From CAYVAP01 sp964343195 (GTDB taxonomy: Bacteria; Bacteroidota; Bacteroidia; J057), in NCBI GenBank assembly GCA_964343195.1, contig CAYFIR010000006.1:78796-142795 (forward strand): a stretch of 64,000 nt of DNA. Reading direction: 5' to 3'. This document shows positions 35,775 to 44,800 of the stretch, one piece after another. The notes below the pieces were generated by a model. It made no database searches. It had not been told where the DNA came from and saw only the letters and a program-made list of their open reading frames with translations. Positions within the stretch are counted from its first letter, which is position 1. Each line of letters starts with the position of its first letter. Both the position numbers and the translations under genes were made by a program.

Positions 35775-36515
35775 CTATCCAATCAGGTATTGAAACAGTA
35801 CCATGGCACCTGCGGCTAAAGTTGCTAATATTCCTACCTGCTCTTTGGAGGCGTTTTCGAATGCATCGGGCAGCAATTCCGAGACGACCATCCAGATCAT
35901 GGCTCCTGCAGCAAGGCCCAACCCTACGGGTAGGATGGGCTCAAAAGACTCTACAAACAGAAAGCTGGGGACTGCCAGCAGGGGCTGCGGAAGGCTGGAA
36001 AATATGCTGAGGAGCATGGCGCGCCACACGCTGTATCCCCTGGGAACGAGCACGAGGCTGATGGCCAGACCTTCGGGGATATTGTGGATGGCTATGGCCC
36101 AGGAAATGAATGCCCCGAATTTCTCCCCGTCACCAAAGGAGACCCCGACCCCAATGCCTTCTGCAAAGGAATGAAGGGTCATCACCCCCATAATCAGGAG
36201 TACCTTGGCGGTATCGGCCTGTTGCAGGTCTTCAAGGTCAACGTCTCCCCGGCGGCTTAGCCACTTGTGACTCAACCAGATGAAGAGGAGCCCCAGCACC
36301 AGCCCGATCAGCGTGCGGTATACGTTGTGATCTGTGCCTTCCTCAATCAGCCGAAAACTGGCTGCCAACATGATCCCCGATGCTATGGCACCTGACCAAC
36401 CCAGCCACCTGGGGGGCATTTTTTTTACAAAGAAAAATGGGATCGCTCCCAGACCCGTCGTGACGGCAGTGAGCATGGCATACCAAAAGACAATCGCAAC
36501 CGGTTGATCCCACAT
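35775..36515 (-). CDS. ZIP-family metal transporter
   Basis: The 246-residue protein has eight hydrophobic helices. The ZIP metal-site motifs are visible: MTLHSFAEGIGVGVSFGDG in helix 4 (about residues 111-129) and AIAIHNIPEGLAISLVL in helix 5 (about 139-155), with the paired His-x3-Glu ligands. ZIP proteins bring zinc, iron or other divalent metals into the cytoplasm; specificity is not predictable. It is read in the same direction as the TPR lipoprotein upstream (about 150 bp away) and may be separately expressed. Confidence 0.9.
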   Translation of the reverse strand: MWDQPVAIVFWYAMLTAVTTGLGAIPFFFVKKMPPRWLGWSGAIASGIMLAASFRLIEEGTDHNVYRTLIGLVLGLLFIWLSHKWLSRRGDVDLEDLQQADTAKVLLIMGVMTLHSFAEGIGVGVSFGDGEKFGAFISWAIAIHNIPEGLAISLVLVPRGYSVWRAMLLSIFSSLPQPLLAVPSFLFVESFEPILPVGLGLAAGAMIWMVVSELLPDAFENASKEQVGILATLAAGAMVLFQYLIG

Positions 36516-36663
36516 ATGGTATTAGAGCTTGTGGATAGAGCAGTAAGTAGGCAGGAAAATTGGAGAATGATCGAAAGTAGGTATTTCACTCATCCTTTTC
36601 CCCTGATAATTTCCCCACACCGTTTCGGGCACAAAAGTACAAAAAGCTATGGCACGAATTGGG

Positions 36664-37776
36664 TCAATTTCTGTTGAGCTGATCATTCATATCTGCTACT
36701 GCCTGGCGGAAGTCGTCGCTCTGGGGTTTGTACCTGAGTGCTTGCTGGTAGTACTCCAGTGCACTGCGATAGTCCCCGTTTTTCTCCGATATGGAGCCCA
36801 ACATAAAGTGGGCAGGCGCATGGGTGGAATCCACCCTGATGCACTGCTCAAAGTCGCTGATGGCCTCATTCAGCCTGCCTTCGCCCAGAAAATAGCAGAA
36901 GCCCCGGTTGTACCAGCCTTCTGCGAAATTGGGGTCATTGTTAACCGTGATGGTATAGGACAGTACGGCGTCATTGATGTGCTGTCGAAACTCTGGGGAT
37001 TCGGAGCCATCGGCATAGGCCAGGGCCCTCCGCAAGTGGTAGTTGCCATTCTGAAAGCGCCCCAATGGATGTCCAGGAGCATAGCGAAGGAGCATGGCGT
37101 TGTATTTCATCGCCTCAGTTTCACTTTCGTAGTGGTTGAGGTAGAGATCATGGAGGCGGGTCAAGGCACGTGCATAGGTCGAGTCTATTCCCAGCGACTG
37201 CTTGTACAACTGAGCAGCTCGGTCATACTGCTGCTGGTCTTCATGCCAGTATCCCTGCGCAAAAATGTATTGGGGGTCATATGGGTCCAGTCTGGCTGCT
37301 TCCCGGTAGGCGTCTAGCGATTGGGAATATTTCCCTTGCAAAAAGAATATCTGCCCGATCTGATAGGGTACTTCCGGATTTCTGGTCCCCAGTCGCTGTG
37401 CTTCTCGTAGAGAGCGGAGAGCCTGGATGGTATCATCCGTGACGTAGGAGAGAAACCCTTTCCAGTAGTGAAGTTCAGGGCCTTCAGGGTAAATTTTCAG
37501 GGCCTGTTCAATATCAGCGCGTGCCCTGGACAGGCTGTCCAGTTCGTAATAGGCCTCAGCCCTCCGTTGGAACAGGCCATAATCCTGTGGCTGCTGCTGG
37601 ATCTGAAGGGTTAGGGCTTTGACCTGGGCCTCAGGGCCGTCTGGGATTGAGTCCCTCCTGATCTGCGTACTGTCAGTACCATCGCTGGTCCCGGATGCGG
37701 AGCCGGGAGCCTCACAACCTATTCCCCAGATGAGAACTAGCAGGAGTCCTCCCAAAATGCAGTTTGCTCGCTTCAT
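36664..37776 (-). CDS. TPR-repeat lipoprotein
   Basis: The 370-residue protein begins with a lipoprotein signal (MKRANCILGGLLLVLIWGIG, Cys21), then a Ser/Gly/Thr-rich linker, then about eight TPR motifs from residue ~52 on (for example AQGYWHEDQQQYDRAAQLYK and GSISEKNGDYRSALEYYQQA). TPRs are protein-interaction scaffolds; PilF/NrfG-like or T9SS accessory roles are possible but not shown. It lies 39 bp after tilS and is probably co-transcribed with it. Confidence 0.85.
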   Translation of the reverse strand: MKRANCILGGLLLVLIWGIGCEAPGSASGTSDGTDSTQIRRDSIPDGPEAQVKALTLQIQQQPQDYGLFQRRAEAYYELDSLSRARADIEQALKIYPEGPELHYWKGFLSYVTDDTIQALRSLREAQRLGTRNPEVPYQIGQIFFLQGKYSQSLDAYREAARLDPYDPQYIFAQGYWHEDQQQYDRAAQLYKQSLGIDSTYARALTRLHDLYLNHYESETEAMKYNAMLLRYAPGHPLGRFQNGNYHLRRALAYADGSESPEFRQHINDAVLSYTITVNNDPNFAEGWYNRGFCYFLGEGRLNEAISDFEQCIRVDSTHAPAHFMLGSISEKNGDYRSALEYYQQALRYKPQSDDFRQAVADMNDQLNRN

Positions 37777-37815
37777 AGATGGCCAAAAATAACGAGTGCT
37801 CCTCTGATCACCAAT

Positions 37816-39138
37816 CTACGAGGGCTGGGTAAGAGAAATTCGCAGGATATTGGCAGTGCGTTCGGTTATGCGGGCACGATCGGCAATCCGAAAATCAGAT
37901 AATATCACCGGGCCTTGGGCATCGGCTATCACCAAGGCTTGCTCTTTCTGAATAGGAGCATATTTCTCGTCAACGAAGATGTCGCTCAGCAATTTGCTCC
38001 CCTTCATCCCAAATGGTGTCATCCGATCTCCCTGTTGCCATGAGCGGAGAGTCAATGGGGGCGTGATCGTCCCTGCATCCAGGTAGAAAACATTGGGGAT
38101 GCCCCAGATGGGTTGCTCGTCGGCAATATGTTCAAACTGGACCTTCCACTTTCCCCACTCTACTTCCTCGAAAGGAAGCGAGCTTGGGTCTATCTGGATT
38201 TTCCGGGAACCTGAGCCTGACTCTGCCTGAAGTTCAAGGCCTGTGCGGGTGCGCCATAGCCTCCCGTTTGGGGTATCTACGTACTGACCGGGCTGACTGT
38301 CGATTAGCTGAATGGCGGCTTGTTGCCAGGTCCCTGACAGTTCCCAGTTTTTGGCTGTTTCTGCGATCAACTGAGGGAGGTGTGCTTTGCCCCATTTACT
38401 TTCAAATGACTGCCAGTCAAGTGAATATGAGCCCGGAGAGGGCAGATAAGGCGCTAACACTCGCCGAATAAATCCCTCCTGCTGTTGGTACCAGGCATAT
38501 CGGCTCAGGAGTTGGGCGGAAGGATCTGGATGTATGCCAGTGAGTGCCGGAAGGACTTCAAGGCGAATGCGATTGCGCAGGTACTTGGTGGTTTCATTGC
38601 TTCTATCCTGCCGATAGGAGAGATCGTTTTGATGGAGGTATGCAAGAATGTCAGCCCTTGATACCTGGATCAGGGGGCGGATATAGGTGCCTCGCTGATG
38701 GGGGATTCCGTACCAAAGCGATGCTTCTTTGCTTCGCATGAGGGACAGCAGCAGGGTCTCTGCTACGTCATCGGCATGGTGGGCCAGCGCTACATATCTG
38801 AAATCCTGGTCTTTCAGCAGGTCTTCAAAAAACTGGTAGCGAATTTCTCTTGCCTGCACCTGGGTGGATTTGCCCTGTTCCCACCTATTCGGAGAAACCT
38901 TGAGCGTGAAACTGGGAATACCCCAGTCCTGGGCGAGACGCTCAACAAAGTCCTGATCCTGATCGGATTCTGCTTCACGAAGGCCATAGTTCACATGTGC
39001 CAGCGCGATTGGATATCCAGCATGGTGCAGTACATGCGCCAATGCTACTGAATCAGGGCCACCACTGCATGCCACCATGATATTTCCCGGCTCCAGTTCC
39101 CTGATAAAATCTCTGACCGCAGGTGGCAGCTTATTCAT
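37816..39138 (-). CDS. tilS: tRNA(Ile)-lysidine synthase
   Basis: The 440-residue protein has the N-type ATP pyrophosphatase P-loop SGGPDS at residues 25-30, the HVNYGLR motif near 48-54, AHHADDVAETLLL near 118-130 and the GIPHQRGTYIRPL segment near 143-155. The C-terminal half has the TilS substrate-binding and C domains (TLRSWQQGDRMTPFGMKGSK). The enzyme attaches lysine to C34 of the CAU anticodon of tRNA-Ile, which switches codon reading from AUG to AUA and is essential. Length is normal. Confidence 0.96.
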   Translation of the reverse strand: MNKLPPAVRDFIRELEPGNIMVACSGGPDSVALAHVLHHAGYPIALAHVNYGLREAESDQDQDFVERLAQDWGIPSFTLKVSPNRWEQGKSTQVQAREIRYQFFEDLLKDQDFRYVALAHHADDVAETLLLSLMRSKEASLWYGIPHQRGTYIRPLIQVSRADILAYLHQNDLSYRQDRSNETTKYLRNRIRLEVLPALTGIHPDPSAQLLSRYAWYQQQEGFIRRVLAPYLPSPGSYSLDWQSFESKWGKAHLPQLIAETAKNWELSGTWQQAAIQLIDSQPGQYVDTPNGRLWRTRTGLELQAESGSGSRKIQIDPSSLPFEEVEWGKWKVQFEHIADEQPIWGIPNVFYLDAGTITPPLTLRSWQQGDRMTPFGMKGSKLLSDIFVDEKYAPIQKEQALVIADAQGPVILSDFRIADRARITERTANILRISLTQPS

Positions 39139-39471
39139 GTATTCGCTTTTAGTAAAATTGTAGGAAAAAACCGAATCTTATTTCGTGAAATGGTAATACT
39201 TGCCGCTTCCTGCCAGAGACCCAACCTCTGAAGATCTGATGCGTTAATAATATCAGGGAAATACGGAACGAATAGTTCAGAAACGCTCTTTATAGGATTT
39301 GAGTAGCTCAAAATGGGTTGAACCAGGCCAGATTATGTAGGAAATCCTCTCCGTTCAGGTGCCTCCTGGCCCCATTTTTCCACAATTTTTGGCTGATTCA
39401 TACATCGGTGCGGATAGTACTATCTGTGGAACAGTATTTGGCTAGTCATTATCCCCAAGCAAACCTAAGAT
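39139..39471. other. Intergenic stretch with a short palindrome
   Basis: No gene is supported between tilS and the divergent secreted protein. The only structure seen is the perfect 12-bp palindrome GATAGTACTATC at 39413-39424, 48 bp before the ATG at 39472, which may be an operator. Confidence 0.45.
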
Positions 39472-40185
39472 ATGTTCTGTATTAGTTCCCTCAAAAAAGC
39501 CCTTGTTTTTTGCTGTTTCGTGGTCGGTTGGATAGTCCAGTTGGAGGCTTTCGAATCGGGCAATCTACTTGGTGCATGGGAAACCAACTACGATCAATTT
39601 GCTCGGCTGGAAATTGCAGGAACCGGCGACCAACTTCAGGTGCGGGCGTATCAGCGTTGCGGAGACGACTTTTGTTTTTGGTCAGAGGCTAATGTGAAGG
39701 AATGGACTGTTGCTTCTGAAGTCATTGCTATTGACGCTCCATACCATGCTGCATTCTACCAGGCTTCGGGCCAGTTCGAAATGACCTTCATACCCAGAGG
39801 GAATGTCCTCGAAGTGACGATCAAATCAGAGACATTTGACCACGAAGGCCCTCACTATCAGGAACTGACATTGCGATATTACAAAAGCCAGCCAACAGGC
39901 TTACAGTCTTCGGCATCCACTGGGGCTATTTATGGAAAGCCTCAGGGGGCCGCGCAATCAACCGCGAGCATGTTTCACGTGAGCCTGTATGGCCCCAATG
40001 AATCCACCACTTTTATCTCCACTCAAAGCCTCTTTGGGGGCTATCACTTTGAAGGATTGGCGGATGGAATCTACTGGCTCAGCGTAGAGCCTCGCGCTGA
40101 AACCGCTGTGGTACCTTCTACCAATCGGCAACTCATCCGGATTGAAAACGGAGCAGTGGTCGAATTTGATGTATCGCTGGATTGA
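39472..40185 (+). CDS. Secreted hypothetical protein with C-terminal beta-sandwich
   Basis: The 237-residue protein has a signal peptide (FCCFVVGWIVQLEAF, cut near residue 28). The central part (LLGAWETNYDQFARLEI, then YQRCGDDFCFWSEA with a CGDDFC pair) looks like a lipocalin-like or calycin-like beta domain. After a Ser/Gln linker near 145-160, a C-terminal beta-sandwich follows (YGPNESTTFISTQSLFGGYH, then LADGIYWLSVEP) of the carboxypeptidase-regulatory type. There is no T9SS sorting domain. Family and function are not recognised. Confidence 0.6.
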   Translation: MFCISSLKKALVFCCFVVGWIVQLEAFESGNLLGAWETNYDQFARLEIAGTGDQLQVRAYQRCGDDFCFWSEANVKEWTVASEVIAIDAPYHAAFYQASGQFEMTFIPRGNVLEVTIKSETFDHEGPHYQELTLRYYKSQPTGLQSSASTGAIYGKPQGAAQSTASMFHVSLYGPNESTTFISTQSLFGGYHFEGLADGIYWLSVEPRAETAVVPSTNRQLIRIENGAVVEFDVSLD

Positions 40186-40240
40186 CCCCTGCCAGGAAGG
40201 AGGCACAACCTTTATCGGAAGATTTTCAGGAAACTCTTCG

Positions 40241-41449
40241 CTAGGAACCAACCTTTCGTCCTTTTGGCGGATTCTTAGCCGTGTACTTCCAGCGGAATGT
40301 CGCGAAGTAGAACAGCACAATTCCTCCCAGGACCATGACCGTAGAGATGAGCTCTGCCTGGGTGATCTGGGCACCAAAGATGTTGTAAAACGTATTTACC
40401 CTGATTTTCTCAATCAGAAATCGCTCAAGGCCATTGAAGATGAGGTAAAGGCCAGACATTTGGCCCCAGAAGGGCAGTCGTTTACGGAATATCCACAAAC
40501 CCGCGAAGATCAGTAGCGCCATAATGGTCTCATAAAATGGCGTTGGGAAAACTGGTTCGGCCAGCGCCCCAATTTCTTCAAAGCTACATCCGCGCAGATG
40601 CTCATACCGCTCGGGGGCGGGATTACAGGTTTGCAAAACATTGTTGGGGTAGTCAAATGCCCACATCCAGTCAGGAGCCCAACTCAGCCATCCGGGTTTG
40701 GGCGCATTATTGATGATTCCCCAGTCTCCATCTCCTGCCATCTGACAGCCGATACGGCCTACACCATAGGCCAGGATTAACGTCGGGGCAATGGCATCAG
40801 CAAATGGTAGGACAGGATATCCCTTTTTGCGAAGGTACCAGGCGATAGCCACCCCTGCTACTATCAGGCCTCCGTAGAAGGTCAGGCCGTCGAACGAGAG
40901 GAGCGAGCCGATGGGATCAGCTACAAAAGTGTCCCAGTTTTCCAGGTTATGAAATACTTTGGCTCCAATCAGTCCCCCTACAAAGGCGATGGTCAGCAGG
41001 GTACCCAGTTCTTCCATGATGCCCTCTTCCTTTTCAACCTCCTGGGGCTTTTCATTTCGTTTCTGCCAGTATTGCCAGAACCGATAGCCTCCTCCCAGCA
41101 GAGCCCCTAACAGGGCAAACAGGAAATTCCCTTTTAGGGAAAGGATGGCTTCCTGAGGGTTTTGGTAAAAGGCATTATAGTCCTCAAACATCAGCCCGAG
41201 TTTATAGCCGACGAGGCCAAACAGGGCGAAGTTTAGGACCACATCAAGTTCGGAAACGGGGCCACCTTCCTTGCGTTTGACCTTACGGGTCGAGAAATCC
41301 CCCAGAGACTGCTTGCGCATCACCTCCCTGGTTAAGACCCAGTAAGCCACTAGGAAGGCAATGGCTACGAAAAATCCAAAAGTCTGGATGGGAAGCTTTA
41401 CCCCCCAGTCGGTGTAGTAGTTGATGAGGTCGCTGATGCGAGGAAACAT
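40241..41449 (-). CDS. lgt: Prolipoprotein diacylglyceryl transferase
   Basis: From ATG 41449 the protein is 402 residues; the frame is open 55 codons further but that part has no Lgt similarity. Seven or so hydrophobic helices carry the Lgt signature GVGRIGCQMAGDGDWG near residues 236-251, the DAIAPTLILAYG segment before it and FPTPFYETIMALL after it. The enzyme moves diacylglycerol from phosphatidylglycerol to the lipobox cysteine of prolipoproteins at the inner membrane, and would modify the several lipoproteins predicted in this window. It is longer than the ~290-residue proteobacterial enzyme because of an inserted charged loop (QKRNEKPQEVEKEEG). Confidence 0.93.
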   Translation of the reverse strand: MFPRISDLINYYTDWGVKLPIQTFGFFVAIAFLVAYWVLTREVMRKQSLGDFSTRKVKRKEGGPVSELDVVLNFALFGLVGYKLGLMFEDYNAFYQNPQEAILSLKGNFLFALLGALLGGGYRFWQYWQKRNEKPQEVEKEEGIMEELGTLLTIAFVGGLIGAKVFHNLENWDTFVADPIGSLLSFDGLTFYGGLIVAGVAIAWYLRKKGYPVLPFADAIAPTLILAYGVGRIGCQMAGDGDWGIINNAPKPGWLSWAPDWMWAFDYPNNVLQTCNPAPERYEHLRGCSFEEIGALAEPVFPTPFYETIMALLIFAGLWIFRKRLPFWGQMSGLYLIFNGLERFLIEKIRVNTFYNIFGAQITQAELISTVMVLGGIVLFYFATFRWKYTAKNPPKGRKVGS

Positions 41450-41686
41450 GGCGTATCCCTTTGGTTTGTGGTGGAAAGTCCCGGCTAATTTAACCAATCT
41501 TTTGGGTCTCACCAGATAGGGAGGCAACGAAGGAACGCGAGAAAAATAACTTCCCGATTTTACGAGGAGATCTTGTTCGCAGGCAAGGAAGAAAAACCGA
41601 GTTTGGCGAGCCAAATGAGGCTTTTTCTGACGCAGTATGCGGGCAAAAGATCAAGTCAAAAGCGGAACTAATTTTTTGAGCGTTCC

Positions 41687-41723
41687 TAAAGAGAAACCCT
41701 GTCCACTGGAAGGTAGGACAGGG
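41687..41723 (-). terminator. Terminator-like hairpin of the SprB-repeat gene
   Basis: CCCTGTCC (41697-41704) pairs with GGACAGGG (41716-41723). On the minus strand it is followed by TTTCTCTTTAG, about 90 bp after the stop of the 41813-46642 gene. Confidence 0.65.
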
Positions 41724-41812
41724 TCGGAAGGAAGTGGAAGTATAAGTCTTTGTAGCCTTGTAGCCAGGATAAATATAGCTTTTAGGGCTTCGCTTTCCAA
41801 TAGATTTTCATC

Positions 41813-44800
41813 CTAATGTACCAGCGTGACGGTCCCATAGCGTTCCACACGTGACCCGTCATTTAGCAGGGCTGTGACGACCCAGACGTACACTCCCTCC
41901 TGTGCGGGGCCGCCCGTGCGGGGGTGGTCACCATTCCATACATGGTCCAGACTGGGCAGCGTGATGATCAGCTCGCCCCAGCGGGAATAAACCCGGGCTT
42001 CTGAGCGGACCACTCCGGCACCTTTTGGTGCCCAGGTATCATTGTGTCCGTCTCCATTCGGACTAAAGACATTGGGGACGAATATATCACCGGGTGGAAG
42101 CAGGTTGATGATCTGACGAGCAGTATCTGGACAGGAGAAAAATGGATCGAATACCACCAGGGTTACTTCATATTGGCCTGGATCTTCATAAACATGCAGT
42201 GGGTTGAGCTCTTCGGACAAATGCCCATCTCCAAAGTCCCAAAGATAGGCTACCCCTTCCAGGCTAACATTGATGAACTGTACGCCTTTTAGTGGCCTGA
42301 GGAAAGAGTCAAGTGGCTGATAGGCATGAAGGAAATCTGCCGAGGGCTCTCCTGATTCTTCCAGACGAATCGACTCGCTGATAGAGCAGCCATTCTCGTC
42401 CGTGATCAGGACATTGTAAGGCGGGACATCCGGGCCGCCAAGGAGGTTTTCCAGGATACGGGTGGTTTCATTATTCTCCCACAAAATCTGAAGATCGCCA
42501 GTACCGCCTGAAGGCATAATTTCAATTGAGCCGGAAGGCGTACCACAGATCGCATTCTGGATGCTAACCTCCAGTTCGATAGGATCAGGTTCATTCACGA
42601 CCAGGGTATCCATAATGGGGCAACCATTTGAATCAGTGACCGTGATGATGTATGCTCCTGCTCCAATTTGTGCCAGTTGGGTTCCACTGCTTCCATTGGA
42701 CCAGTCATAGTTGTAGGGGGGAGTTCCCCCCTGGGCTACCGCCAAAACAAAGCCATCTGTCCCTGCGAAGCAGGAGACATCTCCCAGAGCAGTGGTGTCA
42801 AAGCTCATTTCGGGTGGCTCCAGTACCTCTGCGCTAATGGCATAGGTACATCCGTTGGCATCGGTAATGGTGACCGTAGGGTTTCCTGGTGGCAATTGTG
42901 TAGCTCTTCTGCCTGTTTCGCCGTTTGACCATTCGTAACCGTAGGGCATGGTGCCCCCATTCATGAATACCTCGGCTATTCCATTGCTGTCTCCAAAGCA
43001 AAGGACAGGCTGACTTTCGACTTCCCCTCGCAGGGCAAAGGGTTCTTCAATGGTAACCTGTACATCTGTAAGGCAGCCGTTGATGTCCTGCATGAGGATG
43101 ACATAGGTGCCTTCTGGCAGCGAATCGACGACGTTGCTACTGGTAAATGGCTCCCCTGGCAGTGCGTAGGTATAAGGTGAAGTTCCTCCCTGACCCTGTA
43201 AAGTGGCACTTCCTGTTGCTGCTCCGAAGCAGTCAACATCTTCAACAGTACCAGCGGTCAACACAAGCGGATCTGGCTCCAGGACGGTAGCATCGAGGGT
43301 ATCGCGGCAGCCATTGTCGTCCTGCACGACAAACGTATAGGTACCTGCCAGCAGGTTGGGGAAGGTGCTGCCTTCTACGAAAGACGAACTGTCCAAAGAG
43401 TACTCATAATTGGGGGTTCCGCCGGTCGCTGACAGGCTGATGACCCCATCGGCTGCTCCGGGGCAGGTGATGTTTTGCACAGCGGCAAATCCCAGCAGGG
43501 GCGGGGGATCTACCAGCACGATGGTATCGGTCACTTCACATCCCCGGTCATCGATCAGGGTAAAAGGAAAGGTACCGGATGTAAGTGGGCTGAAATAGCC
43601 AGTATCCTGTAACATGGTTGCCAACTGGTACTGGTAGGGCGGTGTCCCTCCAAACCCAAGGAAAAGGGCTTCCCCATCGTTTCCCCCAACGCAGAGTGGG
43701 GGCGTGTAAGCTCCCAGTTGAAACAGGAAGGTGTCTGGTTGGGTGACTTCGAAGTCAAGGCTGTAGATACAGTCATTCTGGTCTTCTACCTGAAAGGTGT
43801 ACCAGCCAGCCCCCAGGCTATCATAAATGGCCGTATCGCTCGTTGCAGGTGTGAAGGGGCTTCCTTCAAAAGAGATGTTGTAGGGGGGGACACCCTCCTG
43901 TAATAAAATCTCGGCGCGGCCAGAATTTTCCCCAAAACAACTGGGGAGCTGTAGCAGGTCTAACGCCGCGACCGGATCAGTGAATTCGATGATCTGTACC
44001 GGGCTGTCAGCCTCACATCCATTCGTATCGACCACAGCTACGGTATAGGTGGCTGGAGGCAGGTTCAGGAAGGTATAATTTGTGCCACCCTGAACGATGG
44101 AATTGCCATTTAGCAGGAATTCATATGCCCCGCTCCCTCCGTTTGCCGTGATGGCAATCTGTCCCAGGCTATCGTTGCAACTGGCATTCACCACATTGTC
44201 GATGGTGATGCTGACGGGGTTTGCAGGTTGGTCAACCAGTACACCTGGGATATCTACAGTACACCCATTGTCATCCTGTACAGACAGGGTATAGGTTCCT
44301 GATGTAAGCCCGGGAAATACCCCGCTGTTCAGGTATGGACCCGAAGGGCCATTCACAGAAAAGCCATAGTCAGGCGTCCCCCCGCTGGCACTTAGCTCTA
44401 TTCGTCCATCGTTTTCCCCAAAACAATTGACATTGACGAGGGTATCCAGATTTAAGAGCAGTGGTGGAGGTTCTGAAAGGGTAACGAAAAGGGTATCCTC
44501 ACAGCCAGCCTGGTCCAGCGCGGTAATCCGGTAGGTGTTGGGAGGCAGGTTGATGACCGACCCGGGGAAAGAATTACCAGAGGGATTGGGGAAAAGGGTG
44601 TAGTTATAGGGCCCCTGACCACCGAAAGGAACTACGTTTATCTGGCCATTATCCTCTCCATTACACAGGATGTCCTCGGTGTTGGCGTTTAGGTTGAGAG
44701 GCTGGGCGACATTGACAGTAGTGGTGATGGAATCGGCTCCACACTGATTTTCTGCTTTTAACTCATAGGAGGTGGTACTTAGCGGGGCTGCCTGAGTGAC